From positions 1 through 16,037 of the forward strand of contig JACTNB010000004.1 in the NCBI GenBank assembly GCA_014584345.1: a DNA stretch of 16,037 nt, given 5' to 3'. The position numbers and the translations under genes are program-made. Position 1 is the stretch's first letter, and every line of letters begins with the position of its first letter. The notes beneath the pieces were generated by a model. It was not told the DNA's origin and made no database searches. It saw only the letters and a list, made by a program, of their open reading frames with translations. Origin of the DNA: Planctomycetota bacterium. GTDB lineage: Bacteria; Planctomycetota; Planctomycetia; Planctomycetales; Planctomycetaceae. This document shows positions 8,854-16,037 of the stretch, one piece after another.

Positions 8854-9834
8854 ATGAAGTTCCGACATCCAAAATTAAATTCCCGCAGCGGCTTTACGTT
8901 AATCGAACTCCTCGTCGTCATCGCAATTATCGCCATACTGGTCGCCTTGTTGCTTCCAGCGGTGCAGCAGGCCCGGGAAGCGGCCCGTCGTTCGAGTTGT
9001 AAAAACAACATGAAACAGATCGGGCTGGCACTGCATAACTACCATGACGTGCATAATACACTTCCTCCCGGAGGCTTTCGATATATCACATCCACTCCTT
9101 CCAGTACCAACGAAAATACCGCCTTCGGGGCGGTCAGCCATAGCTTTCTGGTATCGCTGCTGCCGTATGTCGAATACGGGAACTTATCGGATCAATTTAA
9201 CCATATTCAGGGATGGCGGGGACAGCCGAATCGTCGCGTGGTGACAACCGTCCCTCCGATTTATCAATGTCCGAGTTCTCCCAAAACACACTCCGATCAT
9301 GTCGACGAAACGCTTTTGAACAGCGGCACAACAGTGATCGGCCAGATGTTTGCCGGTCATTATCTGGGCAACATGGGGCCCGTCGGCACGGGTTATTCCC
9401 TCCTATGTAAAAATCCCTCTTCCAGCGGTTCCGCTCCCAATTGCAACTCCTCGAATGAAGTCTCTAACCAGGGTGTGCTCAGTGCGAATACGAAAGTGCG
9501 TTTGCGCGACGTGACCGATGGTACGTCCAATACGATTATGGTGGGAGAACTTTCCACTGATGGCTACCCGACCGGCGAAGCCGCCCCTCGAGCCTGGTCG
9601 CGCGGTTGTGCCGAGCATTCCTGTGGTATGAGTAAAAATGTGAAGTTCGGGATTAACATTCAGGGGTTTGTCTCCGGAAACTTCAACAATATGAGCTTCA
9701 GCAGCATGCACAAGGGAGGGACGCAACTCTTGATGGTTGACGGGAGTGTGAAATTTGCCTCGGAAAACATCGACATGGGTGTTTATCTCGCGACCGCCAG
9801 CCGCAATGGAAACGAAGTGGCAACCCTGGACTGA
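8854..9834 (+). CDS. DUF1559 prepilin-like protein
   Basis: A 326-residue protein with a type IV prepilin leader: a short charged N-terminus, then SG|FTLIELLVVIAIIAILVALLLPAVQQAREAARR split by a prepilin peptidase site between G13 and F14. Glu18 is the conserved fifth residue of the mature form, and a hydrophobic helix runs from about 14 to 35. The typical DUF1559 sequence follows (NNMKQIGLALHNYHDVHNTLPPGG), and near the C-terminus the H-x-G type end (MHKGGTQLLMVDGSVKF). Planctomycetes have dozens to hundreds of such paralogues; they are thought to form pseudopilus-like or surface structures. The gene starts 39 bases after the DUF1501 gene with its own good ribosome binding site, so it is probably the fifth cistron of the sigma-led operon. 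Confidence 0.93.
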   Translation: MKFRHPKLNSRSGFTLIELLVVIAIIAILVALLLPAVQQAREAARRSSCKNNMKQIGLALHNYHDVHNTLPPGGFRYITSTPSSTNENTAFGAVSHSFLVSLLPYVEYGNLSDQFNHIQGWRGQPNRRVVTTVPPIYQCPSSPKTHSDHVDETLLNSGTTVIGQMFAGHYLGNMGPVGTGYSLLCKNPSSSGSAPNCNSSNEVSNQGVLSANTKVRLRDVTDGTSNTIMVGELSTDGYPTGEAAPRAWSRGCAEHSCGMSKNVKFGINIQGFVSGNFNNMSFSSMHKGGTQLLMVDGSVKFASENIDMGVYLATASRNGNEVATLD

Positions 9835-9854
9835 GACTGCCCGTTTCTGATTTC

Positions 9855-9871
9855 CAGCGTGATGCACGCTG
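9855..9871 (+). terminator. Hairpin between prepilin-like gene and lipoprotein gene
   Basis: CAGCGTG-ATG-CACGCTG forms a perfect seven-base stem with a three-base loop, 20 bases after the prepilin-like stop codon. No T-run follows, so it may act as an mRNA-stabilising hairpin or attenuator rather than a full terminator. Confidence 0.35.
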
Positions 9872-9920
9872 CTGATCGTACCTTACGTGTTTACTGATGC
9901 TGCACGGCGAGGAGCCCCTT

Positions 9921-10391
9921 ATGTTTCGCAACGATTCTTCACTTTCAGGCTTGCGTTTTCTACTGTGCGTGGCGTTCTGCACGCCCATGGGTATTGCGGG
10001 GTGTGGAAAGGACCAGGGGCCCCAGCGATATCATGTCTCCGGCACGATCCACCTGGATGGCACACCTGTCCCCGCAGGTTCCGTTGTCTTCTCGCCCGAC
10101 ACGCAAAAAGGAAATTCTGGTCCGCAGGGGACAGCCCGCATTGTTGATGGCCATTTCGACACCGCGAAGCAGGGACGCGGCACCGTGGGGGGGCCTCATC
10201 TGGTACACGTCATCGCAACGAATTCCGACCGTCCCGAAGACGCCGAGATTGCAGGTCCCCTGGCGGAACACACGTTCGAAGTTGATCTCCCCCAGGAAAC
10301 CAGCATCCAAAATCTGGAGATTCCCAAACCCAAACGCACGCCCAATGCCTCAGAGACTTCCCGGCGGACACAACGCAAGACGGCTGACTAA
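9921..10391 (+). CDS. Small transthyretin-like lipoprotein
   Basis: A 156-residue protein. The ATG at 9921 is chosen because AGGAG (9910-9914) sits six bases upstream; an in-frame ATG at 9897 lacks this. The N-terminus is a lipoprotein signal: FLLCVAFCTPMGIAGC, with Cys28 as the probable lipidated residue. The mature part has the beta-rich HVSGTIHLDGTPVPAGSVVFSPD motif of carboxypeptidase-regulatory/transthyretin-like domains, which is very common in short planctomycete lipoproteins that follow DUF1559 genes. The last 30 residues are rich in Lys, Arg, Pro and Ser and look unstructured. It is probably the last gene of the operon, anchored in a membrane; its partner is unknown. Confidence 0.8.
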   Translation: MFRNDSSLSGLRFLLCVAFCTPMGIAGCGKDQGPQRYHVSGTIHLDGTPVPAGSVVFSPDTQKGNSGPQGTARIVDGHFDTAKQGRGTVGGPHLVHVIATNSDRPEDAEIAGPLAEHTFEVDLPQETSIQNLEIPKPKRTPNASETSRRTQRKTAD

Positions 10392-10417
10392 CAGGGAAGG
10401 GGGGACTTAAAGTGCGC

Positions 10418-10434
10418 CACTGGCATTTCCGGTG
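10418..10434 (+). terminator. Weak hairpin after lipoprotein gene
   Basis: CACTGG-CATTT-CCGGTG pairs over six bases (one G-T pair), 26 bases after the lipoprotein stop, and is followed only by ATCATTT. It is a possible operon end. Confidence 0.3.
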
Positions 10435-10802
10435 ATCATTTGGCCTGTAGTTTTCTCCAGGACAAACCGTTTGAGTGGACCAGGATAGAACTTCCATGGC
10501 AGCTTGGCCGGCTGGTGGCGCGGCCATCAGCCTGGATTGCGACATAGGCCCCTTGGGAACTGGCATTTCAACGGGATACTCGCGAGTAACTACTGGGGCT
10601 CAGCGGACTGTGTTGGAAAACCCAACGAAACTTACCCAACCCGAACTCTCATTACGAGTGGCCCAACGTTTGGGGGCGTATCATAGGAGCCCCGACACAC
10701 CATTCGCACTCCTCCCAAGGGCTGCGCGCTCACAACAAACGGAACACCAAATTTCCCCTGAGGTAGCACCACAGGCAACACCTTGAAACGTCCGCGAACC
10801 AC
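10435..10802. other. Intergenic stretch, no accepted gene
   Basis: Between the operon and the tRNA promoter region there is no reading frame with a good start and ribosome binding site. The frame at 10504-10686 reads protein-like in its second half (NWHFNGILASNYWGSADCVG, then TYPTRTLITSGPTFG), which may be a decayed gene remnant. I do not recognise it. Confidence 0.35.
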
Positions 10803-10831
10803 TTGCGTCCTTTTGTGCCATTCGATACCAT
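10803..10831 (+). promoter_or_regulatory. Possible sigma-70 type promoter of tRNA-Pro
   Basis: TTGCGT (10803-10808), a 17-base spacer and TACCAT (10826-10831) lie about 33 bases before the tRNA. The match to consensus is partial; position and spacing are the main support. Confidence 0.3.
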
Positions 10832-10864
10832 GTCACCGCGAGAGCAAAACAACCCTCGCAAAAT

Positions 10865-10919
<55 letters not shown>

Positions 10920-10938
<19 letters not shown>

Positions 10939-12419
10939 CTATTCTTCAAAACGAGCCGTTCGGCGAAAACGTCGAACGGCTTTCTCTTTTCCAGGCAAAG
11001 ACTTAGGTCGCTCACCGTACGGTTCAAACAAACCGAATCGAGGATCTGCCGCCGAACGGCATTGTTTGAACCGCGCCAGATTTCGGCCGCCTTTTGCGTC
11101 CAGTCGAAGAGCGTCACGGCCAATTCTCCGCGAGTGGGGTCCACGTCGCCCAGTTGGCCCAACGTCGCGTCCACGTTGGCCGTCTCGGCCTTGAGTTCGT
11201 TGGACTTCGCCTTGTAGACGTCCTCGTCGACGGTGCCCGCCAAATAGGCGTTGAGGAGGCGGTCCTGCATCGTCGCGAGTTCCGCTTTTCGCTTCGCCAG
11301 AGAGGTGGACTGTCGACGTCGGTAAGCCGTCAGATCGGAAACGGCTGCACAGAGTTCCGACCGGAACCATGAGGCGACCTCTGGCGTTGCCATCCGCATC
11401 TGGGCCAGATCTTCCACGACCGCCTGTTCGAGGTCGTCCGACTTCCAGCGGACCGTGGGATGGTCGGGACCGGGCGAATTGTTCGCGCAGCGATAGTAGA
11501 TGTGTTCGCGAACCCCGCCTCCCTTCAGCTTGCGGCGGATGCGTTCCCCGGTCAGCGACTGGCCGCAGAACTGGCAGGTGAAGAGACCGCCAGCCAACGG
11601 GTGCTCTGGAGTGCCGGTTCGTCGGTTTCGGCCATGCAGTACGTCCTGACAGGCCTCGAAGGTCGACCGGTCGATGACACGCTGATAGCGCCCTTCGTAC
11701 ACAACCCCGTGGCGATGCAGTTCGCCGATATAGAACCGGTTGCCGATGATGTACGAGAGCGCGGTCCGGTGAAACCGAGGTTGGCTCGGACGGTAGACAT
11801 GCCCCTCGCGTGCGAGTTGGTCGGCCAGCGATTTGAAGGTGTGACCACCCGAGGCGTACAACTCGAAGATGCGAGTCAACGTGCGTGATTTCTCTGGATG
11901 CGGCCTGATCGGCTCTTCCCGATCCTCGACGTTCATGTAACCGTAGGGAGCCAGACCGGTCGGCCAACCTTGGCGGACCTTTTCATCCAGCCCCTTGATC
12001 ACCTCCGAGCGGAGGTTGTCGGAATAGTATTGGGCGACGGCCGCCATCACGTTGAACGACAACGCACCCGCAGCCCCCGGCCCGAACTGATTGTCGACGA
12101 ACGCCAACTGGACCCCGCAGGCGTCTTCGAGTTCCTGCAAGCGGACTGCGTCCCGCATGTTCCGGCAGACGCGGTCGAGCTTGTGGCTCAGAATCGCTTT
12201 GATCTTCTCGCGTTTCGCATTGGCCTTGATCCACGCAAACATCTCATTGAAGGCTCTGCGTTCAGCTCCGCGCTTGGCGGATTCCGCGACGACGAACTCC
12301 CGGACAATGGTCCAGCCGTTCGCTGTGGCACGGTCGCGGGTCACCCTGAGCTGTGCGTCGATCGAATAGCCTTCTCTCTGCTCACGGGACGAGACCCGCG
12401 CCCAAATGACGACGTTCAT
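10920..12419 (-). CDS. Large serine site-specific recombinase
   Basis: A 499-residue large serine recombinase, predicted to integrate and excise the element. The resolvase catalytic domain covers about residues 1-150: ARVSSREQREGYSIDAQ carries R8 and the nucleophile S10, and ILSHKLDRVCRN carries further active-site residues. The recombinase domain covers about 155-265 (GLAPYGYMN, IRPHPEKSRTLTRIFELYASG, SYIIGNRFYIGEL). A zinc-ribbon-like segment follows (CQFCGQSL ... YYRCAN), then a helical, probably coiled-coil region at about 365-430. The C-terminus DDKI and stop codon are encoded by the T arm and acceptor stem of tRNA-Pro read backwards. The start overlaps the upstream small gene as ATGA, with a purine-rich GGAGGAG ahead of it. 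All visible catalytic residues are intact, so it may be active. Confidence 0.93.
10953..10990 (+). terminator. Rho-independent terminator of tRNA-Pro inside recombinase gene
   Basis: GCCGTTCGGCG-AAAA-CGTCGAACGGC (10955-10980) forms an 11-bp stem with one G-T pair and an AAAA loop, extended by A-T and G-T pairs. It is followed by TTTCTCTTTT. It starts 15 bases after the tRNA end, as expected for a tRNA terminator, yet lies wholly within the C-terminal codons of the minus-strand recombinase. Read on the minus strand it is followed by TCGTTTTG, a weaker tail. Confidence 0.75.
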
Positions 12420-12667
12420 GTTTTCCGCTTCTCCTCCTCGGCGTGTAACAACACTTCAGCGAGCCTGCGGACGTTCATCAGAATCTCGATTGCCTCATCT
12501 TCGCTGATCACGCGGCCGTACGCTTGGGACCAGACGCGACGGGCCTCGGCGATCCGTTCGTCCGACAGCCACTGCGTTGATAGTGGACGTGCGGCAACCG
12601 AGCCGGGCTCGGGTCCAGCTTGCCGAGTCGTGGCGTGAAGTCCAGCGAGTTGAGCCGAAGAAGGCAC
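12416..12667 (-). CDS. Small conserved protein coupled to the recombinase
   Basis: An 83-residue frame starting at GTG 12667, with GGAG about ten bases upstream. A TTG at 12733 would add 22 residues but its GGAG is too close. The conserved-looking part is the C-terminal half (STQWLSDERIAEARRVWSQAYGRVISEDEAIEILMNVRRLAEVLL), predicted helical. Small proteins with a similar D-E-R-I...W...S/T-E-x-x-A-x-E-I pattern are, as far as I recall, often found next to recombinases in planctomycete elements. It overlaps the recombinase start by four bases (ATGA), so the two are translated together. It could be a recombination directionality factor or a regulator, but nothing in the sequence proves either. 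Confidence 0.6.
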   Translation of the reverse strand: MPSSAQLAGLHATTRQAGPEPGSVAARPLSTQWLSDERIAEARRVWSQAYGRVISEDEAIEILMNVRRLAEVLLHAEEEKRKT

Positions 12668-12782
12668 GAAATAGTTGCTCCAGAACTTGGGCCGGAAACA
12701 GGCTTTGTTTCCGACGTTGATCTCTGGTCGCAATTCTCCGCGCCGATTTCGGACATGTCTTTATCGAATCGCATGTGCGACG

Positions 12783-12851
12783 AAACTCATATGCGGCGCA
12801 TGTCCGTAATCGCTCGCGCATCTCTCGCGCATATGCGGCGCATATGAGTTT
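12783..12851. promoter_or_regulatory. Palindrome cluster in divergent control region
   Basis: AAACTCATATGCG (12783-12795) and CGCATATGAGTTT (12839-12851) are perfect inverted arms. Each contains a smaller palindrome: CATATGCGGCGCATATG at 12830-12846 is perfect around a central G, and 12788-12804 is a near copy. CTCGCGCAT occurs twice in between. The block lies between the minus-strand recombinase pair and the plus-strand replication gene, the usual place for an operator controlling both. A replication or recombination site is an alternative. Confidence 0.55.
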
Positions 12852-12907
12852 GCGGTGTCCATCTTCCGGCATCGAACTTCACTCGTAGCATGTGAGTAAA
12901 TGACTGT

Positions 12908-12950
12908 GACCGAGCTTTGTGAGACCGCACCGAGGCGGTCTGGATCGGTC
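12908..12950 (+). promoter_or_regulatory. Nested hairpin in leader of replication gene
   Basis: GACCGA (12908-12913) pairs with TCGGTC (12945-12950) and encloses GACCGC (12923-12928) paired with GCGGTC (12935-12940). It ends 23 bases before the start codon, just before the GGAG ribosome binding site at 12961-12964. It could affect translation. Confidence 0.35.
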
Positions 12951-12973
12951 GCTGCGATGCGGAGCAGTAGCGG

Positions 12974-15301
12974 ATGGAAGATCTGACCCCAGACGAGGCG
13001 AATGACAACCAGGCTGACAACGATGTCCGTCAGGCTGCGGAGTCCTACGCGCGTCGCGGATGGTCGGTGATCCCCATCCCGCATCAGAGCAAGAACCCCG
13101 GCTTCAAGGGCTGGGAGCAGATGCGGGTTTCGTTGGAGTCGATCAATCAGCACTTCAACGGTCACCCCCAAAACATCGGCGTTCTCCTGGGCGAGCCATC
13201 GGGGTGGCTGATCGACGTGGACCTCGATCACGCGCGGGCCGTCGAATTGGCTTCGCAGTTCTTACCTGCCACGCCAGCGATCTTTGGGCGTCCCGGCAAA
13301 CCCCGCTCGCACTGGATATACCGAGTCTCCGCGCCGGCGGCCACGAAGAAGTTCCGCAGCAAATCCGCGGGCATGCTCGTCGAATTTCGGTCGACCGGGA
13401 TGCAGACGGTCTTTCCGCCCAGCACTCACGAATCGGGCGAATTGATCGGGTGGGAGCAGGCGGAGAGTAAACCAGCCACGGTTGACCCTGGCGAGTTGCT
13501 GGAATGCGTGCAGCGGTTGGCAGACGCCGTAAAGGTAGAACTCGGCGAGAAGCAGCCCACACCAGAGAAGAAGAAACGATCCAAGCCTTCACCGCAGTCA
13601 ACGCCCGCAGCCACAACAACTGTCGATCCGGCCGACCGATCATCACGATGCTTGGCATCAATGCTGCGAATCCGCATTAGCGACCAGCGTGACGGATCGC
13701 ATCGTCTATTCGTCGCCGCCTGTCGAGCCGTTGAATACGACCTCGACGATGCGGCGGCCGTCGCCACAATCCGAGAGTACTCTCGGCAGCAGCCGTTTCC
13801 GAAATCATGGAGTGACGACGAGATCGTCCGTCGAGTGCGTGATGCAGAAGGCCGATGCCAACGTGGGACGGCACTGGGGTTAGATGCCGAAGGTTGCATT
13901 GCGCTTGGTGGGCGCGATCCACAATCGGGACGGCTCGTCCTGTCGCCCAAGAAGACGTTGCCGACGGCAGAGGCGTATGTCCGTGACTTCCATCTCCACA
14001 AGGAAGGTCGATCGTTGCAATGCTATGCCGGCCTGGTCATGGAGTGGCGGGACAATCGTTACTGCGAAGTCGAAGACAATGCCGTCAAGAAGCGGTTGCA
14101 GGTCTGGCTGCACGAATCTCTGCGATACGTGTTCAACCGCCGCACCGAGGAAATGGAGCTCGTCGGTTACGAGTCGAATCCCGGCACAATCAACTCGGCG
14201 CTGGAATCGATCCGAGCTTACACGCATCTGCCGGCGACCGTCGCCTCCCCATCGTGGCTGGGCAATGCACCGCACAATCTGCCTCCCGATGAGATCTTGC
14301 CGTGCCAAACGACATTGCTCCATCTGCCGACGATGCAGCACTACCCGGCGACGCCGCTGTTCTTCACGGTGAACGCTCTCGAGTTCGATCCTGATCCGGC
14401 AGCCCCGCCGCCCATGTCGTGGCATCAATTCCTGCACCAACTCTTTGATGGCGACGTTGAGTCACTCGATCTGCTGCAGGAATGGTTCGGCTACTGCCTG
14501 ACCGGCGACACGTCGCAGCAGAAAATGCTGCTGATGGTCGGCCCCAAACGCAGCGGCAAGGGAACCATCGCTCGTGTGCTGACGCGGCTAATCGGCAATG
14601 GCAACGTCAGCGGGCCGACGACGTCGAGTCTGGCAGGGCCATTCGGACTTCAGCCCCTGATTGGCAAGACGCTTGCCATCGTCAGCGACGCCCGCTTCCA
14701 CGGGGAGAACATCGCCACGGTTGTCGAACGCCTGCTGTGCATCAGTGGCGAGGATGCGTTGACGGTCGACCGAAAACACATGACCAGCGTGACGATGAAG
14801 CTCCCCACCCGCTTCATGTTCCTCACAAACGAGTTTCCGCGACTCACGGATGCCAGCGGAGCACTGGCAGGTCGCTTCGTGATCCTGAGGCTCACCGAGA
14901 GCTTCTATGGCAAAGAGGACACGGAACTGACCGACCGCCTACTCGGCGAATTACCTGGCATTCTGAACTGGGCGATCGAGGGTTGGAAGCGGCTCCGCGA
15001 GCGTGGGCGCTTTGTCATGCCGTCCAGTGTGCGCGATGTCGTCCGCGAGATCGAAGATCTCTCGTCACCGGTTTCCGCATTCGTCCGCGACGTCTGCGTC
15101 GTCGGTCCCGGACATCGGGTCACCGTCGATTCACTTTACAACGCCTGGAAACGCTGGTGCGAAGACGAAGGGCGACAAGCGGTTACGACCAAGCAGACGT
15201 TCGGGCGCGACCTCGCCGCTGCCTATGCCGGCATCAGCCGACGGCGGGGAACTGCACAGCAAGCGTTCTACGAAGGCATCGCGTTGAAAGGGGGCTGGTG
15301 A
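12974..15301 (+). CDS. Prim-pol / SF3 helicase replication protein
   Basis: A 775-residue phage/plasmid-type primase-helicase. The ATG at 12974 has GGAG nine bases upstream. The N-terminal archaeo-eukaryotic primase (prim-pol) domain covers about residues 17-190: WLIDVDLDHARAVE holds the acidic metal ligands D81 and D83, H113 lies in RSHWIYR, and PPSTHESGELIGWE follows. A Lys/Pro/Thr-rich linker is near 195-215. The D5/SF3 helicase module covers about 430-700, with Walker A GPKRSGKGT (523-531), a Walker B-like LAIVSDARF, motif C FLTNEFPRL and an arginine finger in AGRFVILRL. The C-terminus resembles the winged-helix part of P4-type primases. All key motifs are present. It would start replication of the excised element. 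The stop overlaps the next possible start as TGATG. Confidence 0.92.
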   Translation: MEDLTPDEANDNQADNDVRQAAESYARRGWSVIPIPHQSKNPGFKGWEQMRVSLESINQHFNGHPQNIGVLLGEPSGWLIDVDLDHARAVELASQFLPATPAIFGRPGKPRSHWIYRVSAPAATKKFRSKSAGMLVEFRSTGMQTVFPPSTHESGELIGWEQAESKPATVDPGELLECVQRLADAVKVELGEKQPTPEKKKRSKPSPQSTPAATTTVDPADRSSRCLASMLRIRISDQRDGSHRLFVAACRAVEYDLDDAAAVATIREYSRQQPFPKSWSDDEIVRRVRDAEGRCQRGTALGLDAEGCIALGGRDPQSGRLVLSPKKTLPTAEAYVRDFHLHKEGRSLQCYAGLVMEWRDNRYCEVEDNAVKKRLQVWLHESLRYVFNRRTEEMELVGYESNPGTINSALESIRAYTHLPATVASPSWLGNAPHNLPPDEILPCQTTLLHLPTMQHYPATPLFFTVNALEFDPDPAAPPPMSWHQFLHQLFDGDVESLDLLQEWFGYCLTGDTSQQKMLLMVGPKRSGKGTIARVLTRLIGNGNVSGPTTSSLAGPFGLQPLIGKTLAIVSDARFHGENIATVVERLLCISGEDALTVDRKHMTSVTMKLPTRFMFLTNEFPRLTDASGALAGRFVILRLTESFYGKEDTELTDRLLGELPGILNWAIEGWKRLRERGRFVMPSSVRDVVREIEDLSSPVSAFVRDVCVVGPGHRVTVDSLYNAWKRWCEDEGRQAVTTKQTFGRDLAAAYAGISRRRGTAQQAFYEGIALKGGW

Positions 15302-15585
15302 TGAGAAGACAGCGAATCACGGCAACTCAGGTAATCACAATCAAGGGTCTACTGTCGCGCACTGTCGCGACAGTAACCACTGCAATCGCGCGTGCGCAGG
15401 CACACGCGCGGAAGAAATGCCGGGCGCAATGGGAACTGTCGCGACAGTCCGCAGCAGTGGCGTCCGTCCAATGGTTCCTTCCCGGCGATCTGTGTCAGTC
15501 GAGGCCAGCGGGAACAGTCGCCATTGCCAGCACAGTTTGTTTTCGATGTCCGAACTCTACCAGGAGTAAATTCCATGAAGATTGA
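15301..15585 (+). CDS. Doubtful 94-residue ORF between replication gene and ParB gene
   Basis: An ATG at 15301 overlaps the stop of the replication gene (TGATG), and the frame ends 11 bases inside the next gene. The product is basic, and parts of it (LLSRTVATVTTA, ELSRQSAAV) are simply the translation of the ACTGTCGCGACAGT palindromes. I recognise no domain. It may be a coupled small gene, or the interval may be non-coding and hold the palindromes. Confidence 0.25.
   Translation: MRRQRITATQVITIKGLLSRTVATVTTAIARAQAHARKKCRAQWELSRQSAAVASVQWFLPGDLCQSRPAGTVAIASTVCFRCPNSTRSKFHED
15351..15448. repeat. ACTGTCGCGACAGT palindromes with central hairpin
   Basis: The 14-bp perfect palindrome ACTGTCGCGACAGT occurs at 15361-15374 and 15435-15448. 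An adjoining half site, ACTGTCGC, lies at 15351-15358, and a loose half site, ACAGTCGC, near 15514. Between the two full copies, CGCGCGTG (15387-15394) and CACGCGCG (15403-15410) form a perfect eight-base stem with an eight-base loop. Repeated palindromes plus a hairpin next to a replication gene suggest an origin or protein-binding array. Confidence 0.6.
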
Positions 15586-16037
15586 GCTTCGTCGGCTGGA
15601 TGCGATTCATCCCTACGACAAAAACCCCCGGATCAATGACGACGCCGTCGAGGCGGTGATGGCATCGCTCCGGGAATTCGGATTCCGCCAGCCGATCGTC
15701 GTCGATACCGACGGCGTCATCATCTGCGGGCACACCCGGTTCAAGGCCGCGCAGCGGCTGGGGCTGGAGAAGGTGCCGGTGCATGTTGCCAAGGACCTGA
15801 CGCCGGCGCAGATCAAGGCGTACCGCATCGCGGACAACCAGACCGCCACGCTCGCCGAGTGGGATTACGACCTGCTCCCGATCGAACTGGCCGACCTGCA
15901 GGGCATGGACTTTGATCTCAACCTGCTGGGATTCGACGCGGATCAGTTGGCGAAGATCCTCAATCCCGAATTGAAGGACGGCCAGTGCGATCCTGACGAG
16001 GTGCCGGCCCCGCCCGATGCAGCCATCACGCAGCAGG
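15575..16037 (+). CDS. ParB-domain protein, probable DNA methyltransferase N-terminus (partial)
   Basis: The ATG at 15575 has AGGAG (15562-15566) eight bases upstream. The frame is open to the window edge, giving 154 residues. It begins with a ParB/Srx-type nuclease domain: LDAIHPYDKNPRINDDAVEA, then SLREFGFRQPIVVDTDGVII, GHTR (52-55), RFKAAQRLGLEKVPVHVA and IKAYRIADNQTATLAEWDYD. It continues with LLPIELADLQGMDFDLNLLGFD. This arrangement is typical of phage-borne and planctomycete proteins where the ParB domain is followed by a type II-like DNA methyltransferase. The catalytic (D/N/S)PPY motif would lie beyond the window, so the methylase function is inferred. It follows the replication gene and palindrome region in the same direction. 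Confidence 0.85.
   Translation, partial: MKIELRRLDAIHPYDKNPRINDDAVEAVMASLREFGFRQPIVVDTDGVIICGHTRFKAAQRLGLEKVPVHVAKDLTPAQIKAYRIADNQTATLAEWDYDLLPIELADLQGMDFDLNLLGFDADQLAKILNPELKDGQCDPDEVPAPPDAAITQQ

Noticed and set aside
10475..10786. 103-residue frame between operon and tRNA
   Set aside because: No ribosome binding site, no recognisable motif, and its end merely runs toward the tRNA leader.
11898..12638. Plus-strand frames opposite the recombinase and small gene
   Set aside because: Antisense shadows of well-supported coding sequence on the minus strand.
14482..15300. Long frame overlapping the helicase domain
   Set aside because: Arg-rich out-of-frame shadow of the helicase; only the part after 15301 is worth considering.
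15351..15520. CRISPR-like array
   Set aside because: The repeats are short palindromes with only two full copies and no regular repeat-spacer pattern or cas genes.

Overview
The window looks like planctomycete (Planctomycetota) chromosome. It carries several families that are abundant in, or nearly confined to, that phylum: an ECF sigma/FecR pair, a PSCyt1-DUF1549-DUF1553 cytochrome-like protein, a DUF1501 protein, a DUF1559 prepilin-like protein with a GFTLIE leader, a small transthyretin-like lipoprotein, and GQAVPD-encoding short palindromic repeats. I cannot name the genus.

Layout. (1) 1-1400, minus strand: an RHS/YD-repeat gene fragment that lacks the usual N-terminal bulk and the usual C-terminal core signature. 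Its reading frame ends inside a short palindromic repeat, and a related repeat lies beyond its other end. (2) 1400-1818: no convincing gene, only repeat-like palindromic sequence and the leader of the next operon. (3) 1819-10391, plus strand: a compact six-gene unit. Genes 1-2 and 2-3 overlap as ATGA; the others are spaced by 23, 39 and 86 bases. The order is ECF sigma factor, FecR-type membrane regulator, large secreted haem-motif protein (two CxxCH), DUF1501 sulfatase/phosphatase-fold protein, prepilin-like DUF1559 protein, lipoprotein. The first two genes probably regulate the unit; the other four are predicted to act at or outside the membrane. A sandwich-like domain is shared between the C-terminus of gene 2 and the N-terminus of gene 3. 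(4) 10392-10864: mostly empty, with a weak hairpin after the operon and a possible tRNA promoter. (5) 10865-10938: tRNA-Pro(GGG).

(6) 10920 to the window end: an integrated element. A serine recombinase gene on the minus strand ends inside the tRNA (19-base antisense overlap). Its last codons also contain a strong plus-strand hairpin with a T-rich tail, well placed to terminate the tRNA transcript. A small gene sits just upstream of the recombinase (ATGA overlap). A palindrome-rich divergent region separates this pair from a plus-strand prim-pol/SF3 helicase replication protein. Next come about 270 bases holding two copies of a 14-bp perfect palindrome and a GC-rich hairpin, then the start of a ParB-domain protein, probably the N-terminus of an adenine/cytosine DNA methyltransferase, which runs off the window.

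Together, region 6 reads as the left end of a phage- or satellite-like genomic island that used the 3' end of tRNA-Pro as its attachment site. The right end and any cargo lie outside the window. The most unusual features are the triple use of the tRNA/recombinase junction, the palindrome clusters on either side of the replication gene, and the domain shared between the FecR-type protein and its cytochrome-like neighbour.
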